Notes: generated by a model from the sequence alone, not told the origin. Positions 47,530-59,879 are shown, counted from the first letter of the stretch. The stretch: DNA of 64,000 nucleotides from Gnetum montanum (GCA_015680685.1 MNCI01029439.1:1-64000); one strand, 5' to 3'. Made by a program: numbers and translations.

Positions 47530-48389
47530 TAGAAAAGAAGGAGCTTCTTTATCTGGAGTACACTCGTAACTAGTTTTTGTTATCTTATCAATGTTAGATA
47601 CATAGCTTAATTTTAACTCTCCAACTCTATTTTTACCTTAATGAACACTAAAGCCTTTCTTTATTGATCTCTTATTTGTAATAATTGATATATACTAATA
47701 TTGGCCTTGACATGTTTAAGATCTTCAATCAAATCATATTCTCCATCTCCATAAAATCCTAGTTTCTTTATTGATGTATTAAAAGTTTGATTTTGAGTGC
47801 TTTTCTCTACTTGATATTCTTTACTTTTATTTTTCTCTCTTCTACTTGGTTCAAAAACCTTTCTCTTAGTAGATAGATCACAAATGATGTTTTGAGGCCT
47901 AGAAGTAGTTAATCTTTCCTTTGATCAAAGATTATATCCATTTTATTCATTTTTATTACACTCTTCATCTTACGACATATCCTCTTCAAAACTTAATAGG
48001 GAAGAGGTATCACTAGATCCATTGTTAGAAGATTTTCTTGCATAATGAACACTAGATAGCTCATTATCAAATTCAATATTGAGGAAGTTGGATATTGCAA
48101 GATCATTATTATTCTCATCTTCTACAAACTTGGTATCTTGATGTTTATGTTTTCTATTTTTCTTTTGTTCCTTGATTTAAATTTTTACGAAGCTTTTTCT
48201 AGTTTCACTACTTTCTTGGATAAGTCTCTCATTAACTATCCTTTTTTAGATTTCTTGCTTGTAGACTCTTGCTCTACCTTAATACGAGATGATCCCAGTA
48301 ATGCTTTAAGATGAGCAAAATCTTGCATATGAATCATCATTTTCTCTTCTCTTTTTTTGAGTTGTAATAATCTCTTCATGATTCAAGTT
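47530..48389 (-). pseudogene. Gag C-terminal / linker region, unresolved
   Basis: No clear motif. Sequence lies between the gag core and the protease and has many stops in all frames. I see no clear zinc knuckle. Confidence 0.4.
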
Positions 48390-49197
48390 CACCTATTTTT
48401 CTAACTGTATAGCTTCACTAAAGTAGTCATTTAGTGTTAGCAATTTTGGAGTTCTTCTCAATCAAATTGAAATATTTGGATTCACTACCTTAAGATAAGT
48501 ATCTCTAAGCATTTCTTCTTATGGCCTATACTATCTTTGAACGAGCCCAAAAATTCATTGAAACTTAATATTGAAATCTCTAATTAACTCTTTGACTCCT
48601 TTCTTAGCTTGTACTAGCCCATAGTATAGTTGTTGATGATCCAATTGATTGCCAAACTAAGCCAAGAAAAGACTTTTCATCTCATACCAACTTGTGATAC
48701 TATTGCTTGGCAAGTTTGAATACCAAATCTGAGCCATATTCTTTAAATTTTCTACAAACAACCTACAAGTTTGATCATGATGCTAAATATTTGCTTAAGC
48801 TAAAGCTAACTCAAATAGATGAATGTGCTCTTTAGCTAAGTAAGCTTTTCTAGGAATAAAAGGTTTAGGAAAATATTTGTAAACTACCTTCAAAATATTG
48901 TTGTAGTTTTTTAAATTGTAATGATATAACTCTTTGCCAAGGATTTATCAGTTGTGGATTTACCATCTTACTTGAATTCCTTTTGATTGTTGAACTCTTA
49001 TACTTCTTTGTCCTTCTCTTATAGACTAATAAACCATATAGAAGGGGTGATCTTCTTATTCTTCTGGTATTTACTCCACTACTTGTTCCAAACTCAAGAA
49101 CCTTCTTCTGTTCTTCTTCTAATGAATAATCAATCTTATAATCAAGGATTTCTTTGAAACCTCTAAAATCTTCCAAACTATCAATCTCTTTGGTCAT
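48390..49197 (-). pseudogene. Gag core of Tat-type element
   Basis: A 110-codon frame starts MTKEIDSLEDFRGFKEILDY. Further on, through frame changes, come HLFELALA-like, CRKFKEYG, YEMKSLFLA and VKELIRDFNIKF-like peptides that fit a retrotransposon gag core. Capsid function is known for the family. Confidence 0.65.
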
Positions 49198-49308
49198 GAA
49201 CCCAAAATAGTATCTAATTTTTAAGCCCTCCTAGAAACAAAAGAACTATTGTTGTGCTAGGACTATTAAACTTTTCAAACTTAATGAACTTAAGTAACCA
49301 AATTTCTA

Positions 49309-49325
49309 CCCTCCTTCTAGTGCCA
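49309..49325 (-). other. Primer-binding site
   Basis: The minus strand reads TGGCACTAGAAGGAGGG, preceded by a TAGTTCTTT spacer and LTR-like sequence. The same site with one difference lies at 30752-30769. Confidence 0.6.
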
Positions 49326-49368
49326 AAAGAACTATTGGTGACTATTTGGACCAAACTACTAATGTTGG

Positions 49369-50265
49369 TGATGAAGCGTCAAAGTCTTGCATTGACAGGC
49401 CCCCATCGACGTGGTGTTGCCCCATCAATAGGGATGCATCAACATAGGATTTACTGCATTTATGAGGCCCTATCACTACATCACCATAATAAAGTTTATA
49501 AATACACACTCACCTATTGTGTTTATGGCATGTCTTGTCATAGTAGTAGAGGAGCTCTTGTAGTTTTTTCATTTGAGAGTTAGAATATTTTTCTAAGTGC
49601 CCGCAATAGGAGTGATAAAGTGTACGGATCTTTATTCGAGCATTGATGTACCTAAGCATAGCAATATGAATAGTAATAAAGATGAGCCTTTTGATAAACC
49701 TTGTAGCACTTGGAAATAGATTAATTATTTATTTATGCATTTAATGGTTTATGTGATTTCCTTTAATTATTTAAGTAATTAAATGATTAATTAGGCTAAA
49801 CTAAGCTAGATTAAGTAGTGATTAATTAAGCACATAAGTACGATGACTTCGAGCATATGCTTGGCCCTTGGTAATCCTAGTAACACTTAACCTTTGGTAA
49901 CCTAGTAACACTAAATGTATCCAAAATGTGTACAACATGTGGAAATGAATGCTTATGTTAAGATTAGTTAGATGTAGTTAGTTAGTTTAAATTAGCAATT
50001 GAATTACTTCATTCCTTCCATCCTTTGTTTTAAGCACCCAAAATATAAAACATAAAAATAATAAAAATCACATGCCTTAATTACATTTAATCATACCGTT
50101 GCATATCACAAGTGTAATTGGGAAGATAACAAATAACTATTAGGCCAAGTTCACTTCCTAGATGCTAATGTATTGGAAGACATAAAGTCCATGAAATTTG
50201 ATCGAATCATGCATGAGCGCTTAGTGATTTATATGGTTGAGTGTAGGGGTACTCGTCACTCATCA
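49369..50265 (+). repeat. 5' LTR, Athila-like
   Basis: 897 bp from TGATGAAGCG to TCATCA. TATA box gtttataaatacac near 49495. It is most like the solo LTR at 12006-12896 and is preceded by GTTGG (49364-49368). No 3' partner is seen. Confidence 0.88.
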
Positions 50266-50266
50266 T

Positions 50267-50284
50267 TGGCACCATTACTAGGGG
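50267..50284 (+). other. Primer-binding site (tRNA-Asp type)
   Basis: TGGCACCATTACTAGGGG, six differences from the tRNA-Asp complement, all transitions. Confidence 0.8.
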
Positions 50285-50420
50285 CTCTTTTTGTTTGAAA
50301 CATGTGCTATCTAGGTATAGTGAAAATCATTAACATCGTTAGACAAACCCTAAGGTCAAAAATCATTCTAAAAGTAAATATAATAATTTAAGAACATTGA
50401 TAACTTATTTTAATTGCAGA

Positions 50421-51130
50421 ATGCCTTCTTCTCACAAGCATGATGATACTAAACTACCAGTGCCTCAAGAATGCAAGGTGGTATATACTCATCTAGATGA
50501 GTATGTGCTTGACTTCACCTTCGTCTTGCACCAAGATGAAAAACTGCAGTAACAAGATATGAAAGGAAAAATTGTAATGCCTCCCAATTGATCTATGCCT
50601 GGGATGCTACTCAAAACTCTTAGGAGGTTGGGCATCCAAAATCTTCAAGAAAAGTACATTGTACATGACTATGATTACTAAGACTATAGTCCCACTGAAA
50701 CACAATGTAGGAGAGATTGACACCAGGAGAAGCACCATGAGACTATGAAGGAAAAACGGTTTACCAATCCCTTGTTCCTAGTTGAGACTAATCAACCTCA
50801 ATGTGTTAGATGAAAATCGATTGATTACCTTATCCTTGAATGAAGTGCACAAGGCATTCAACAAACAACAACATAACCTTAGAATACAAAAAGTGAAATT
50901 TCAACCCCAAGATAAGGTTCTCTACTAGAACCCCACACACGTACCCCATAAAACAAAGTTTCAAATGTTGTAGGAGGGACCTTATATAATTGACGAAACC
51001 TTTCATTTTGGGGCCATGACCAAATACAAACCTAAGAGCCCAAATAAAAAGTAGTTGGTCAACATACAACAAATAAAGCTTTTCCATGAGCCCAAGAAAG
51101 CTAGTATAATGAATATCTCAATGGATGGAC
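50421..51130 (+). pseudogene. Gag start fused to integrase tail
   Basis: The ATG at 50421 begins MPSSHKHDDTKLPVPQE with VYTHLDEYVLDFTFVLHQDE (gag N-terminus). After about 50760 the text becomes integrase tail: KVKFQPQDKVLY-stop-NPTHVP, YIIDETF, YKPKSPNKK and IKLFHEP. The join is a large internal deletion and no functional product is expected. Confidence 0.75.
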
Positions 51131-51167
51131 AACCATGTTCACTTTTTTAGATTTCCTCCTTCCAGCT

Positions 51168-51185
51168 CAGTCATGGGGGAGATGG
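51168..51185 (+). other. Internal polypurine-like motif
   Basis: cagtcatgggggagatgg, the best preserved of the five internal motifs. Confidence 0.65.
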
Positions 51186-53285
51186 CAATCAGTGCTAATC
51201 ATCCATATGGCTCCTCATTTTTTCTATTTTTTGTTTTGTACATTTTTGTCTTTATAGTTGTTCATTTTACACCTTTTTTACTTTCAAAATTTTTCCTATT
51301 TTTATACAATTTTTTATTTTACACCATCATTAGTATATTTGAATCTTTTTTGGATATTTTAAACTTTCTTATATATTTTTTACCTTGTTTGGTGTGAGTG
51401 TGATTTTCAAATTTTTACTAATAAATGTGCTTTGTGCCAATAGGACACAATGGTGCTATAGCTGCTACTAATGGTGGTTTGTGCTTAATGTTTTGTTTGC
51501 TAATGTTTGGTTTCTTTTGTTAAATTTTTGTACCGATGGCTAAGTCATCATTTCTTTTTCATGGAATAAGTAGTGAGTCCACAACATCTGCCCATTCACA
51601 AAATTTATGGTTTTCCTTGTTTTGGAAATTTGAGGTCCATTTTATTAAATAAACCTTTAATAAATTGATGACTTTGGTAGTTTTCAGAATTTGAAAGGAT
51701 TCAAAGGTTTGTATAGGGTGTAACTTCAAGGGGACTTAATACTTTTTATACTCTTCTACTTACTTGGGTGCTTGAGTGTTTTCATAGACTTCTTACCATT
51801 CCATGTTAACCACTATAGAAAGTCAAATAAAGTCTTTGCATGGTGTGGTTCCCATAAAAAAAAACATGATGGGAATTCAAAGCACACCCCTTAGACAAAT
51901 AAACAGGCTAAAGCACTGGTTTTGGGACTAGAAAGACATGTTACCCATATTTGAAGGTCCCCTCTAACTAAGGCCCTCTCTCACTTCCTACTTCTTTTTT
52001 CTTCTCTTTATGGAATGATGGTTGTTCTATGTGAGCACTTTTGTATCTTGAGAAGGTGGATCAGTCTTGGAGTGATGATGCAAAGTCACTAAAAGAGGTT
52101 GAATTTGATCTAGACTAAGGATGGATCTTCTTAGGTCATTTTAAACATAAATTCCATAAGGGACTTCTTATGACCTCAATTTGAAATTCCATTTCACCTT
52201 CTCCATCATCTGTCTCTACTAACCATAACTCACCTCACTGCCGAAGTTCATGTTCTTAATTCCATGACTTGGTCTAATGTATTTGAATTCTTAAGTAGAA
52301 TCTTCCGGGTTTTGGTCCTTAACTTCCATAAACCACTAATCACCTATGGGGCTTATAGACGCCTTAGGTTGAGGTTATACAAGGGCAAACAGGTCATGAG
52401 ACTACTATGGGGAGGATCCAATTGTATATTCTTTTATTGGGTTTGTTAAGCACCTTACCCTCAAGCATTCTTGCAATAAGAATCTTTCATACATCCATCT
52501 TTTGCACCACACCATGTGCTCGTTTACATATTTTGTTCATAAATGCATTCATCATCAAAGTTTTTAATTTTTAAGCTTTCAAATACCCTCTTCAATGATT
52601 TTATCATATTCTTGGCTTTTCTGGAATTCCATGGATCCCAAATTCATTAAAAAATTTCTTATATTTTTGAGACATTCAAGTTTTAAAATTTTTCCTATGG
52701 GCTCTATATATGGGGCCCCATCGACAGAGCAGACCCATATATGAGGCCCCATATACAAGGCCCCACCAATGTAAGGGCAAAATACTATATATATGCATAA
52801 CCCCACTTAAAATTTTTTACATTTTCTCACAAATGCCAAGAGAGCTTTTCCAATTTTTAGAGCCCAAAACTTTCTAGAGCCCATAACTTCCAAATTTTTT
52901 ATCCAAATCACTTCATTTTTTGACCCTATAGCTACCAAAGATAAGCTCTTCGTTGTGGGGGCCACAAATGTATCATTTTTAACCAAAATTTTTTTGCCAT
53001 TTTTCTAACTCCCACAAAGGTTTGACTATTAAATCAACTATTAAAACACCAAATTACAAGAGTTAAACCTTTCGAATGAGCTCCAATGACATTTATAATA
53101 AATAATTAATAAAATAATTAATTTGCCATGGTCCAACCTTATCCAAAGTGTAACTAACTGACAAGAGAAGGTATTCAAAACTTTAAAAGTTACACATTAT
53201 TTCTATTAATCCATGGATGTGTTGTGATTCCAAATGGCACCATAAGGAAACCATACATAGGAAGTAGGACCATCTCAACCAAGGG
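51186..53285 (+). other. 3' untranslated region of the deletion derivative
   Basis: No gene recognised. The conserved UTR block occurs near 51870-51985 (gaattcaaagcacacccctta, cctctaactaaggccct). The UTR ends without purine tract or LTR. Confidence 0.7.
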
Positions 53286-53286
53286 A

Positions 53287-54360
53287 GAAATGGCCTAGAA
53301 TGGGAAGGGACCAAGAAAGGCCTAAGAAGAACTACTGGCAACCCACACCACAAGTCCTCTCAGGGAAGAGGTAGAGGTGGAATCTATCCTACAAATTCTA
53401 GAAGTAGTAGCAACAATAGAACACTTCTATCGGGATGATGCATCAACACAACAAGCCAATATTAAGGTGACCTTGATAAAAGCTTGCCTAAATCGGATCA
53501 GATCATGAGAGGTTTAGAAAATGATGCTCCATGAGTTAAACTTTGGACCATTCTTGGAACAAGCATTAAAAGAAATACATGACCAACTAAAGGCCTCTCC
53601 CATGTGGCCAATCATCACTTCCATCGAGTGGTACATCGGAGAGAAATTCCTATTCTAGAATAATAGGCAAGTTGGACCAATAGTGAAAATCAAGGACATC
53701 TTAGTATCCTACTCAGTGCAAGGCATTGCACAAGTGCTTGGGTTGCCAGAGATAGGAGTAAGTCTTGCTGAGATCCCAATGCATGTGGATCCCAATATCA
53801 AGAAAGAATGGGTTCAATGGTGCTATGACATTGATCACAAGGAGTTTGGCATGCTTACACTGGTAGAGAGGATTTACTACAAGATTGTGGCCTTCCAACT
53901 CAATCCCATGGTGAGGCCATGCAAAATCACTGCCTTCTCTACTCAAGCATGAGCCACTCTAAGTGGGAGATTCCCCATCAATCATTCATAGCTGATCTAT
54001 CTGGAGATAGAGAAGTGATTTAAAGAAAATTAACTCCCCTTCCCATACCTCATCAAGAAACTCTATTGAAGAGGAGAAATATTTTGTTACATCAATGATG
54101 TGGTCAGGCATGTTCTAGTTGCCAATTAGGAGGAAATGATGAATGATAAGATGATTCCAACCAATATCCAAGAACAAGAGTAGTAACCACCATCTTCACG
54201 TACCACTAAAACAACAATGTCAAACATCACTGTAGCCACCTAATGGTTGCATGAATACAAAGAATGGCTCTTGAGTGAATAAGAAAAATGAGTAGGAGTG
54301 ATGGAGATCCATTCATGTATAAACCAGTGATACGTCACCTCAATGAGGTGGCCTTAATAA
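53287..54360 (+). pseudogene. Plant-transposon-type ORF remnant
   Basis: A coherent plus-strand frame begins ATGGCC-TAG near 53290 and shows EEVEVESILQILEVVATIE, HFYRDDASTQQANIKVTLIK, LNFGPFLEQALKEIHDQL, VKIKDILVSYSVQGIAQVLG, KEWVQWCYDIDHKEFGML and FQLNPMVRPCKITAFSTQ. The longest open part is 53683-53952. Stops are TAG or TGA at likely Trp, Gln and Arg codons. I do not recognise the family with certainty; the layout resembles the uncharacterised extra ORFs of plant gypsy elements and the remnant at 34282-34980 plus 44382-44689. It lies antisense to the neighbouring Tat-like element. Confidence 0.5.
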
Positions 54361-54391
54361 TTATCTTAATAGGTGGAGGTGGATTCTATAG

Positions 54392-56024
54392 TGACCAAAC
54401 ACCATCGATGGCTAGAATGGTCAAGTTGAGGGGTCCACAGCCATGGTACAACCCTAACCTTACCATCGTCCGAAGGGCCATCTCTGGAGGGGAAAAATGA
54501 AGGTGGAGCACCTAGGACGATCTTGTTAATTGAACTAGGACTTATGGAGTGTTTTGATGAACAAGTGCTAAGGGTTTGCATGATGTTTTTGGTGGTATTG
54601 GGGTTGACTAAGCCTGAGCGTAGCAAGGTTTCCTAGTACAAGAACAATGGTGCAAATGTGCAAATATGTGCAAAATAGCAAAAAAATGTAATTGCAATGT
54701 TAAATGTTCAAGGAAATGCTTGAAAATGTAAAGGAGTTTGAGAGAGGAAGAATGGCACCACCCCAAACAGAAATAGCATAGCAATTGAAAAGGAGAGGTG
54801 AGGAGGTATGCAGTGTGTAGATAGGTGCAGTGGGCAGCATAGTTACAATCTCTAGGATGTCTAGGCTATGAAAACTAATGCTTGCTATGCAGTCTATGCA
54901 TGCTGGGTTGGTTGCCATAGTGTCCAACGAGCAGTGGTGTGATGCAGTATTGAATGGTGTGCAAAGGTGTTGCTGAGGTGATGAGCACATTGGGGGTGTG
55001 AGGTGCTTGGTTTGCTAGTCAAATGTTTCAAAATGCCAACCACAAATGAAATTTCCAACCAAATACCTCAAAATTCCAACCCCTAAAATGTGAAACAGAG
55101 GGGTATTTATAGGGTTACGATTGATGTAAAGTGTGGGTTGGGCACCACATGGTAGAGGGGGTAGTTGAGGCTATGCTAGACCCAACTACACTCCCACTAG
55201 AGCAACAGGTGCTATGCTATAGTATGCTTTAAAGAACTCCAAGAGACTACCAGACCATGACTACGTTGCCAAGACTACATGTGCCAGAGTCAAAAAGATA
55301 GCAATGTACCTACAAATAGTGAAAAATAGTGCAATTTGAAGGCTATGCTCTTCTGTCTTTCAAGTGGAATTGAGTGTAGGTATAATTTGGGGACAAGTAG
55401 GGGGTGCAAAAGAGATGTAAATTGCTGATCTTGGTTGTCGGAGGAATGTTGAGGGTGAAATGGAGGCCAGTGCTGAGCTTTGGAAGCTTTTGGAGGCTAT
55501 TCTATAATGCTACACTAGCTATGCTTTAGAGTGTAACCCAAAAGTTAGGCAAATTCTACAAAGATTGAAGTCCAGTGCTGGCTATGTCTGCTACACTTTG
55601 GAGCATAGCAAGAAAAGTGGGAGCATAGCACTAACACTTAGAAAAAATTGGCAAAACTTGCAGTCCTTGTTCGGGCTATGCTAGCTACGCTCTAGAGCAT
55701 AGCAAGAGGGGCAACCTTAGGAGTTAGAAAATTCACCAAAATGTTTTTTTCATACTAAGCTAGCTTGATAGCTCCTAGCTTGACACTTAAGGCAAACTAG
55801 TCACTAAAGTGCATGCTACACTAGCTACGCTCTCGAGTGTAGCACAACACTTAGAAAAAATTTTGCAACTGTTGTTGACACTTAGAAAATTTTGCAAATT
55901 TAGCTCTGTGCTACATGCTACACTAACTATGCTTTAGGGAATAATCCTAATAATGGAAGCATGGGCCAAACACTTAGAAAAATTTGTAGTTGGAGTGTTG
56001 TTGCCCAAATTTGATGGTGTTTCA
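54392..56024 (-). repeat. 3' LTR of Tat-like element
   Basis: On the minus strand it starts TGAAACACCATC at 56024, right after a purine tract. TATA box ctataaatac at 55112-55103. It aligns with 30777-32679 into the region near 54400 (atggctagaa in both). U3 carries repeated inverted motifs, for example gctacgctctagagcatagc (55683-55702). The low boundary is approximate. Confidence 0.75.
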
Positions 56025-56043
56025 TTGACCCCTCTTTGTTGAC
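56025..56043 (-). other. Polypurine tract
   Basis: The minus strand reads gtcaacaaagaggggtcaa, immediately before the LTR. The same tract precedes the LTR at 63831. Confidence 0.75.
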
Positions 56044-57689
56044 GTTTGGAGGAGTGGCCCAAGAGACATCAACAAAGAACCCAAAACACCAAAACAGGCA
56101 TGTCATCAACATTCTTCATTAGTACTTGTTGGATGGTGCTTCACTAGGCTTGAGAGTGCTAAAGGTAATGGTATGCTAAAAGTAATGGATGTAGGAAATT
56201 GGCTTGGAACAGTAAGGAAGGAGTGAGATGCAAGTAGTGTATCATGCTACAAGATGCGGAGTTAACACGATTGACCATAATCATGGCACTAGTGTGGGTT
56301 ATTGCCAAAATGATGACCTCTCATCGAAATGCTTGTGAGAGAGCTATCACTTGTAGCACCAAAATGGCTTACCCCTGACATGTTGACCTCTCATCAGAGT
56401 GCTTATGAGAAGGCCAATGCAAATTTAGGGTTGGACTAGTTGCCAAATTGCAGCTTTGCTAAATTCTACTTGGGAACATTTTTTATCCCTTCTTCCTCTT
56501 TTTTTGAGTTTTATGCTTTCTTTTTTTTTTTGCTTTTTTTTTCTTTATGAAATGCTAGCTACAAGATACTTATCATCGAGTGAACTGCATGCCACTCTAT
56601 AGGCCTTTCCTAGAGGCAACCATGTCACATCTATAGAATGGGTGTTTCCTCCCTAGGATGAGTTGCGTAACATTCGCTTGGGCTTTGACTAGCCCACAGA
56701 GGCTTCTCATGGGATGATTTGTGTTACGTCCATCATGGGTTTTGCGGTCGACTAAAAGAAGAGTGTCATGTGCATCAGAGAAGCTTGCAAGAAAGATAAA
56801 AAAGTGTGAGGTAAAGGAGTAAATGCAAGTACACTATAGTAGGGTAATAGGGATGTGCACTCTTAAGTGGCTTGGCGAGTCCAACCAGGCACATTAAAGC
56901 AATGTGGTAACTTATCGCTGCGATGAAATGTGCCTCTAAATGACCTCCTCCAGGGCTTTTTCCTACAAACATAATGTAGAGAAAATACGAAAACAACCAC
57001 ATAACATGAGATAAGAGAAAATTGCTAGTTATAAGGGCGCTACAAGTGCCACCAGTGTTGGACCAATTGCAAGAGCTTGTAGTGCCAAAGTAGGAAGGCC
57101 AGTGCAGGTGCCAAAGCCAGAAGGCTGCAAAAGCTCCAATAGCCACATCGAAAACAAGCACTCCAAGGAGGCCAACAAGATGGCCAAGGGTGATGGCAAT
57201 GTAGGTGCTTGAAACTTCACCCCAAGGACAGGAGCTTGGAAATCTAGCAAAATGATGAAAATCCATGATGCTAAATGAAATTTTAAGCTTGGGCAATGGT
57301 GAGGACTGGAGGATGGTAGTAAGGTGGCTGGGCCATAGTATTGCTAGGAATCCAACAAGTAGTGCTGATGGTGAGAGCTCTAACCAATAATGAAGTACCC
57401 AAGGCTAGTAATGCTATTGGCATGGCCTAGGCTTGGTACTACTAGCGATGGTGGCAGTAGCTCTAGAAGGCTAGCAAAATGCTTGAGGGAATCTTTGGAG
57501 GATCAGCAAAATGCCAAGGGCGGTAACACTGTAAATGTTCCAAAGATCTCTCTTGACCATGTGAACTCTATTAAAGAACTGTAACATCCCTTTCCACCCT
57601 ACCCATAAGGGATGGACATATGACGGAGGATTGAAAGTATTCGCACTCACTTGTCCACAGAACTATGTGTGTTGAGCTATGCATGCTAA
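56044..57689 (-). other. 3' region of Tat-like element
   Basis: No known coding domain. It holds a 173-codon minus-strand frame (57296-56775) rich in hydrophobic residues. The text 'tgacctctcatc' with 'gcttgtgagag' recurs twice near 56315-56415. Confidence 0.55.
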
Positions 57690-58015
57690 ACTATAAACCT
57701 AGTTTAAGGTCCTACTAGACCACATGCTAGGCTAGTTTAAGGTCTTAACATACTGTGAACCCAGTTTAAGGTCTTAGCAACCATGATGTGTTAGTTTGTA
57801 ATCCTAGCAGATTGCTATGTGCTAGTTTAACATCGTAGCAGATAGTGGATGTTGTGCTAGTTTAACATCATGACACAAGGATGAGTTGTGCCAGTTTATA
57901 GTCATAGCGGACTATGTTGTGGATGCTAGTTTAATGTCGTAGCCTAAGGACAATCTATGCTAGTTTATAGTCATAGCAGACTCTTTGTGCCAGTTTAATG
58001 TTGTAGCAAACACTT
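57690..58015. repeat. Minisatellite of ~10 degenerate 'gctagtttaaggtc' units
   Basis: The core (g)(c)(t/c)agttta-n-n-gtc is repeated ten times at 25-45-bp spacing, often ending 'gtagc' or 'atagc', so units tend to have GCTA...TAGC ends. Two more units occur at 61636-61690 upstream of the RT. Tandem repeats in the untranslated parts of Tat/Ogre elements are established. Confidence 0.85.
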
Positions 58016-59340
58016 ACTTACCTTGCTTCATCATTGATGCGGTGTTGCATACTAGGCATAGTACAGCTTCAAGTATGAATGATTGATTAGATTAGCAAAC
58101 TCATTATCATCTAGGTCAACAAGCTTGAATGCTCCATTGTCATAGGCCTTGGTGATCAAGAAAGGTCCTTCCCAGTTGGCTGAGAATTTATTCGTGAGTT
58201 CATGAATGGCCTTGAGGAAAAAGTCCTCTATATTGATTAGGCATTGATGCTAATTGTGCTAGTGCTTTTGCTGTTGCTTTTCTTGGTACCATTCGATGTG
58301 GTCAAGCATCTATATGTGCTCCTCCTTTATAGAGTCAAGATCAATGATTCTCAACTTTTTGTTCTAAGCCTTATCAATGAAGCTTGAAAAGATCATGTTA
58401 AGTGATGGAACCTGCAATTCAAGAGGCAAGATCACTTCAGACCCATACACAAGGCTATATGGCATCTTACCTATTGCTATTCTGCATGTTGTGGGGTAGG
58501 CTCATAGTGTGTAGATTAGCTGCTCGTGCCATTGTCATTTGCTACTACTAAGCATCTTCTTTAGAAGGTTAACGATGACTTTGTTTGTAGCCTATGGGTA
58601 GTATGGTGATAAAAAGGAATGCTTAATGCCAAGGTGTTCATAGAAGGCTTTGGTTTCTACACTACTAAACTATGGCCTATTGTCTATAACTATAGCCATG
58701 GGTAGATCAAACCTAGCCACTATGTTATCAAGGATGAATTTATAAACCTATTGTGATGTTATCTTCCTAAGGGGAATGGCTTCAACCCACTTGGTAAAGT
58801 ATTCGGTTATGGTTATGATGAAGTGCTGTCTTGCAAAAGACTTAGGCATGATAGGTCCTATGATGTCCAACCACCAACGTTGGAATGGCTACATGATCAA
58901 CATTGTATGCAGTTTAGTGGGTGGCACATGCATTAAGTTGTCATGCCATTGATTCACATCACATGTCTTCATCTTGGAAACACAACACGCTCCATGTAAG
59001 GCCAATAGTAGCCTAAGTGTCTGATTTTCGATGCCATTGCACTAGGTGCTATGTGACCTCCACAAAATCCCTCATACACTTGATCAACAATCATTTGCAC
59101 TTCGTTGTCGCTAATATAGGTTAGAAGTATGACATCATAGGATCTACAACATAGTGTGCTATCACCTATAGGGACGTACTATCATGACCATTTTTGCACT
59201 GCATCCTTTTGGGTAGTGGTTAAATGTTACGAAGGCTCACCTTGTTAAAGGTATGACTTAATGTCATCATACCATTCTTGTTTGTGAGTTGTGCTTGTTG
59301 TGACTATGGATGCAATGTTAGTTGTTTTTGTGATAGGTTT
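58016..59340 (-). pseudogene. Integrase of Tat-like element
   Basis: Minus-strand peptides: VYEGFCGGH near 59060 (zinc region), IAIGKMPYSLVYGSEVILPLE near 58440-58490 (the Tat-typical end of the core), IKEEHI, KFSANWEGPFLITKAYDNGAFKL and LINHSYLKLYY (C-terminal domain). Core motifs between 58560 and 58980 are heavily decayed. Confidence 0.85.
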
Positions 59341-59379
59341 AGTGCAATCCATTACTAAGGCAGGCAAGGCATGAAACAT

Positions 59380-59862
59380 GTTAGGTGCAATGCTTAAGAT
59401 TAGCATGGCTAATGCATCAGCAATGATGTTCTCACTATGGGGAATGTGTTGGATATTTACAGTTGCAAACTATTTGAGCAAGTGCTTGACCAAGTTGTAG
59501 TAAGGCTGTAAATGTTGTGCTTTGCAAGCATAAACCTCTGTAGCATGGTTAATGACTAACTATGAATCATCTTGGATCACTGGGTTTTGGATTCCTAGAT
59601 CACAAGCTACTAAGATTCCTCTAAGGAGACCTTCGTACTCCGCTACATTGTTGGTGCAAAGAAATGCAAAATGATAAGATAAGGATAAAATCTCCCTATA
59701 GGGAAACATGATTACAATAGTAGCACTACCTCCTTGAGAGGTTGAAGCATCATCAAAGTGTAAGACTACCTCAAAGTTGGCAAGCACTTGGCCTATGCTG
59801 CTAACATGCTCATCCCAAAATTCCAGATCAATCATTGCTTGGTCATTTATTGGCGAAGCCAT
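59380..59862 (-). pseudogene. Archaeal-type RNase H (after the RT)
   Basis: LHFDDASTSQGGSATIVI (first Asp), CTNNVAEYEGLLRGI (Glu), IQDDSQLVI (Asp) and IPHSENIIADALAML (last Asp) preserve the full active-site set. This second RNase H is the hallmark of Tat elements. It sits between the gypsy RNase H and integrase, the usual order. Confidence 0.88.
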
Positions 59863-59879
59863 GAGTTGTTTGGCTATTT

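Larger units (their letters stand above)
44690..49325 (-). mobile_element. Tat-type gypsy element, 3' part missing
   Basis: Minus-strand order from high coordinates: primer site (49309-49325), gag, protease, RNase H-like domain, RT, RNase H, start of integrase. The rest of integrase and the 3' LTR are not seen. The 5' LTR is cut at 49369, where an Athila-like LTR begins. Coding sequence is fragmentary but motifs are unambiguous. Confidence 0.85.
49369..53285 (+). mobile_element. Athila-like deletion derivative without 3' LTR
   Basis: 5' LTR, primer site and the first ~110 codons of gag are followed directly by the integrase tail (junction near 50760-50800), the internal purine motif and ~2 kb of UTR. 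The UTR stops near 53285, where unrelated coding-like sequence starts. Most of gag and all of PR, RT and RNase H are deleted. Confidence 0.8.
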
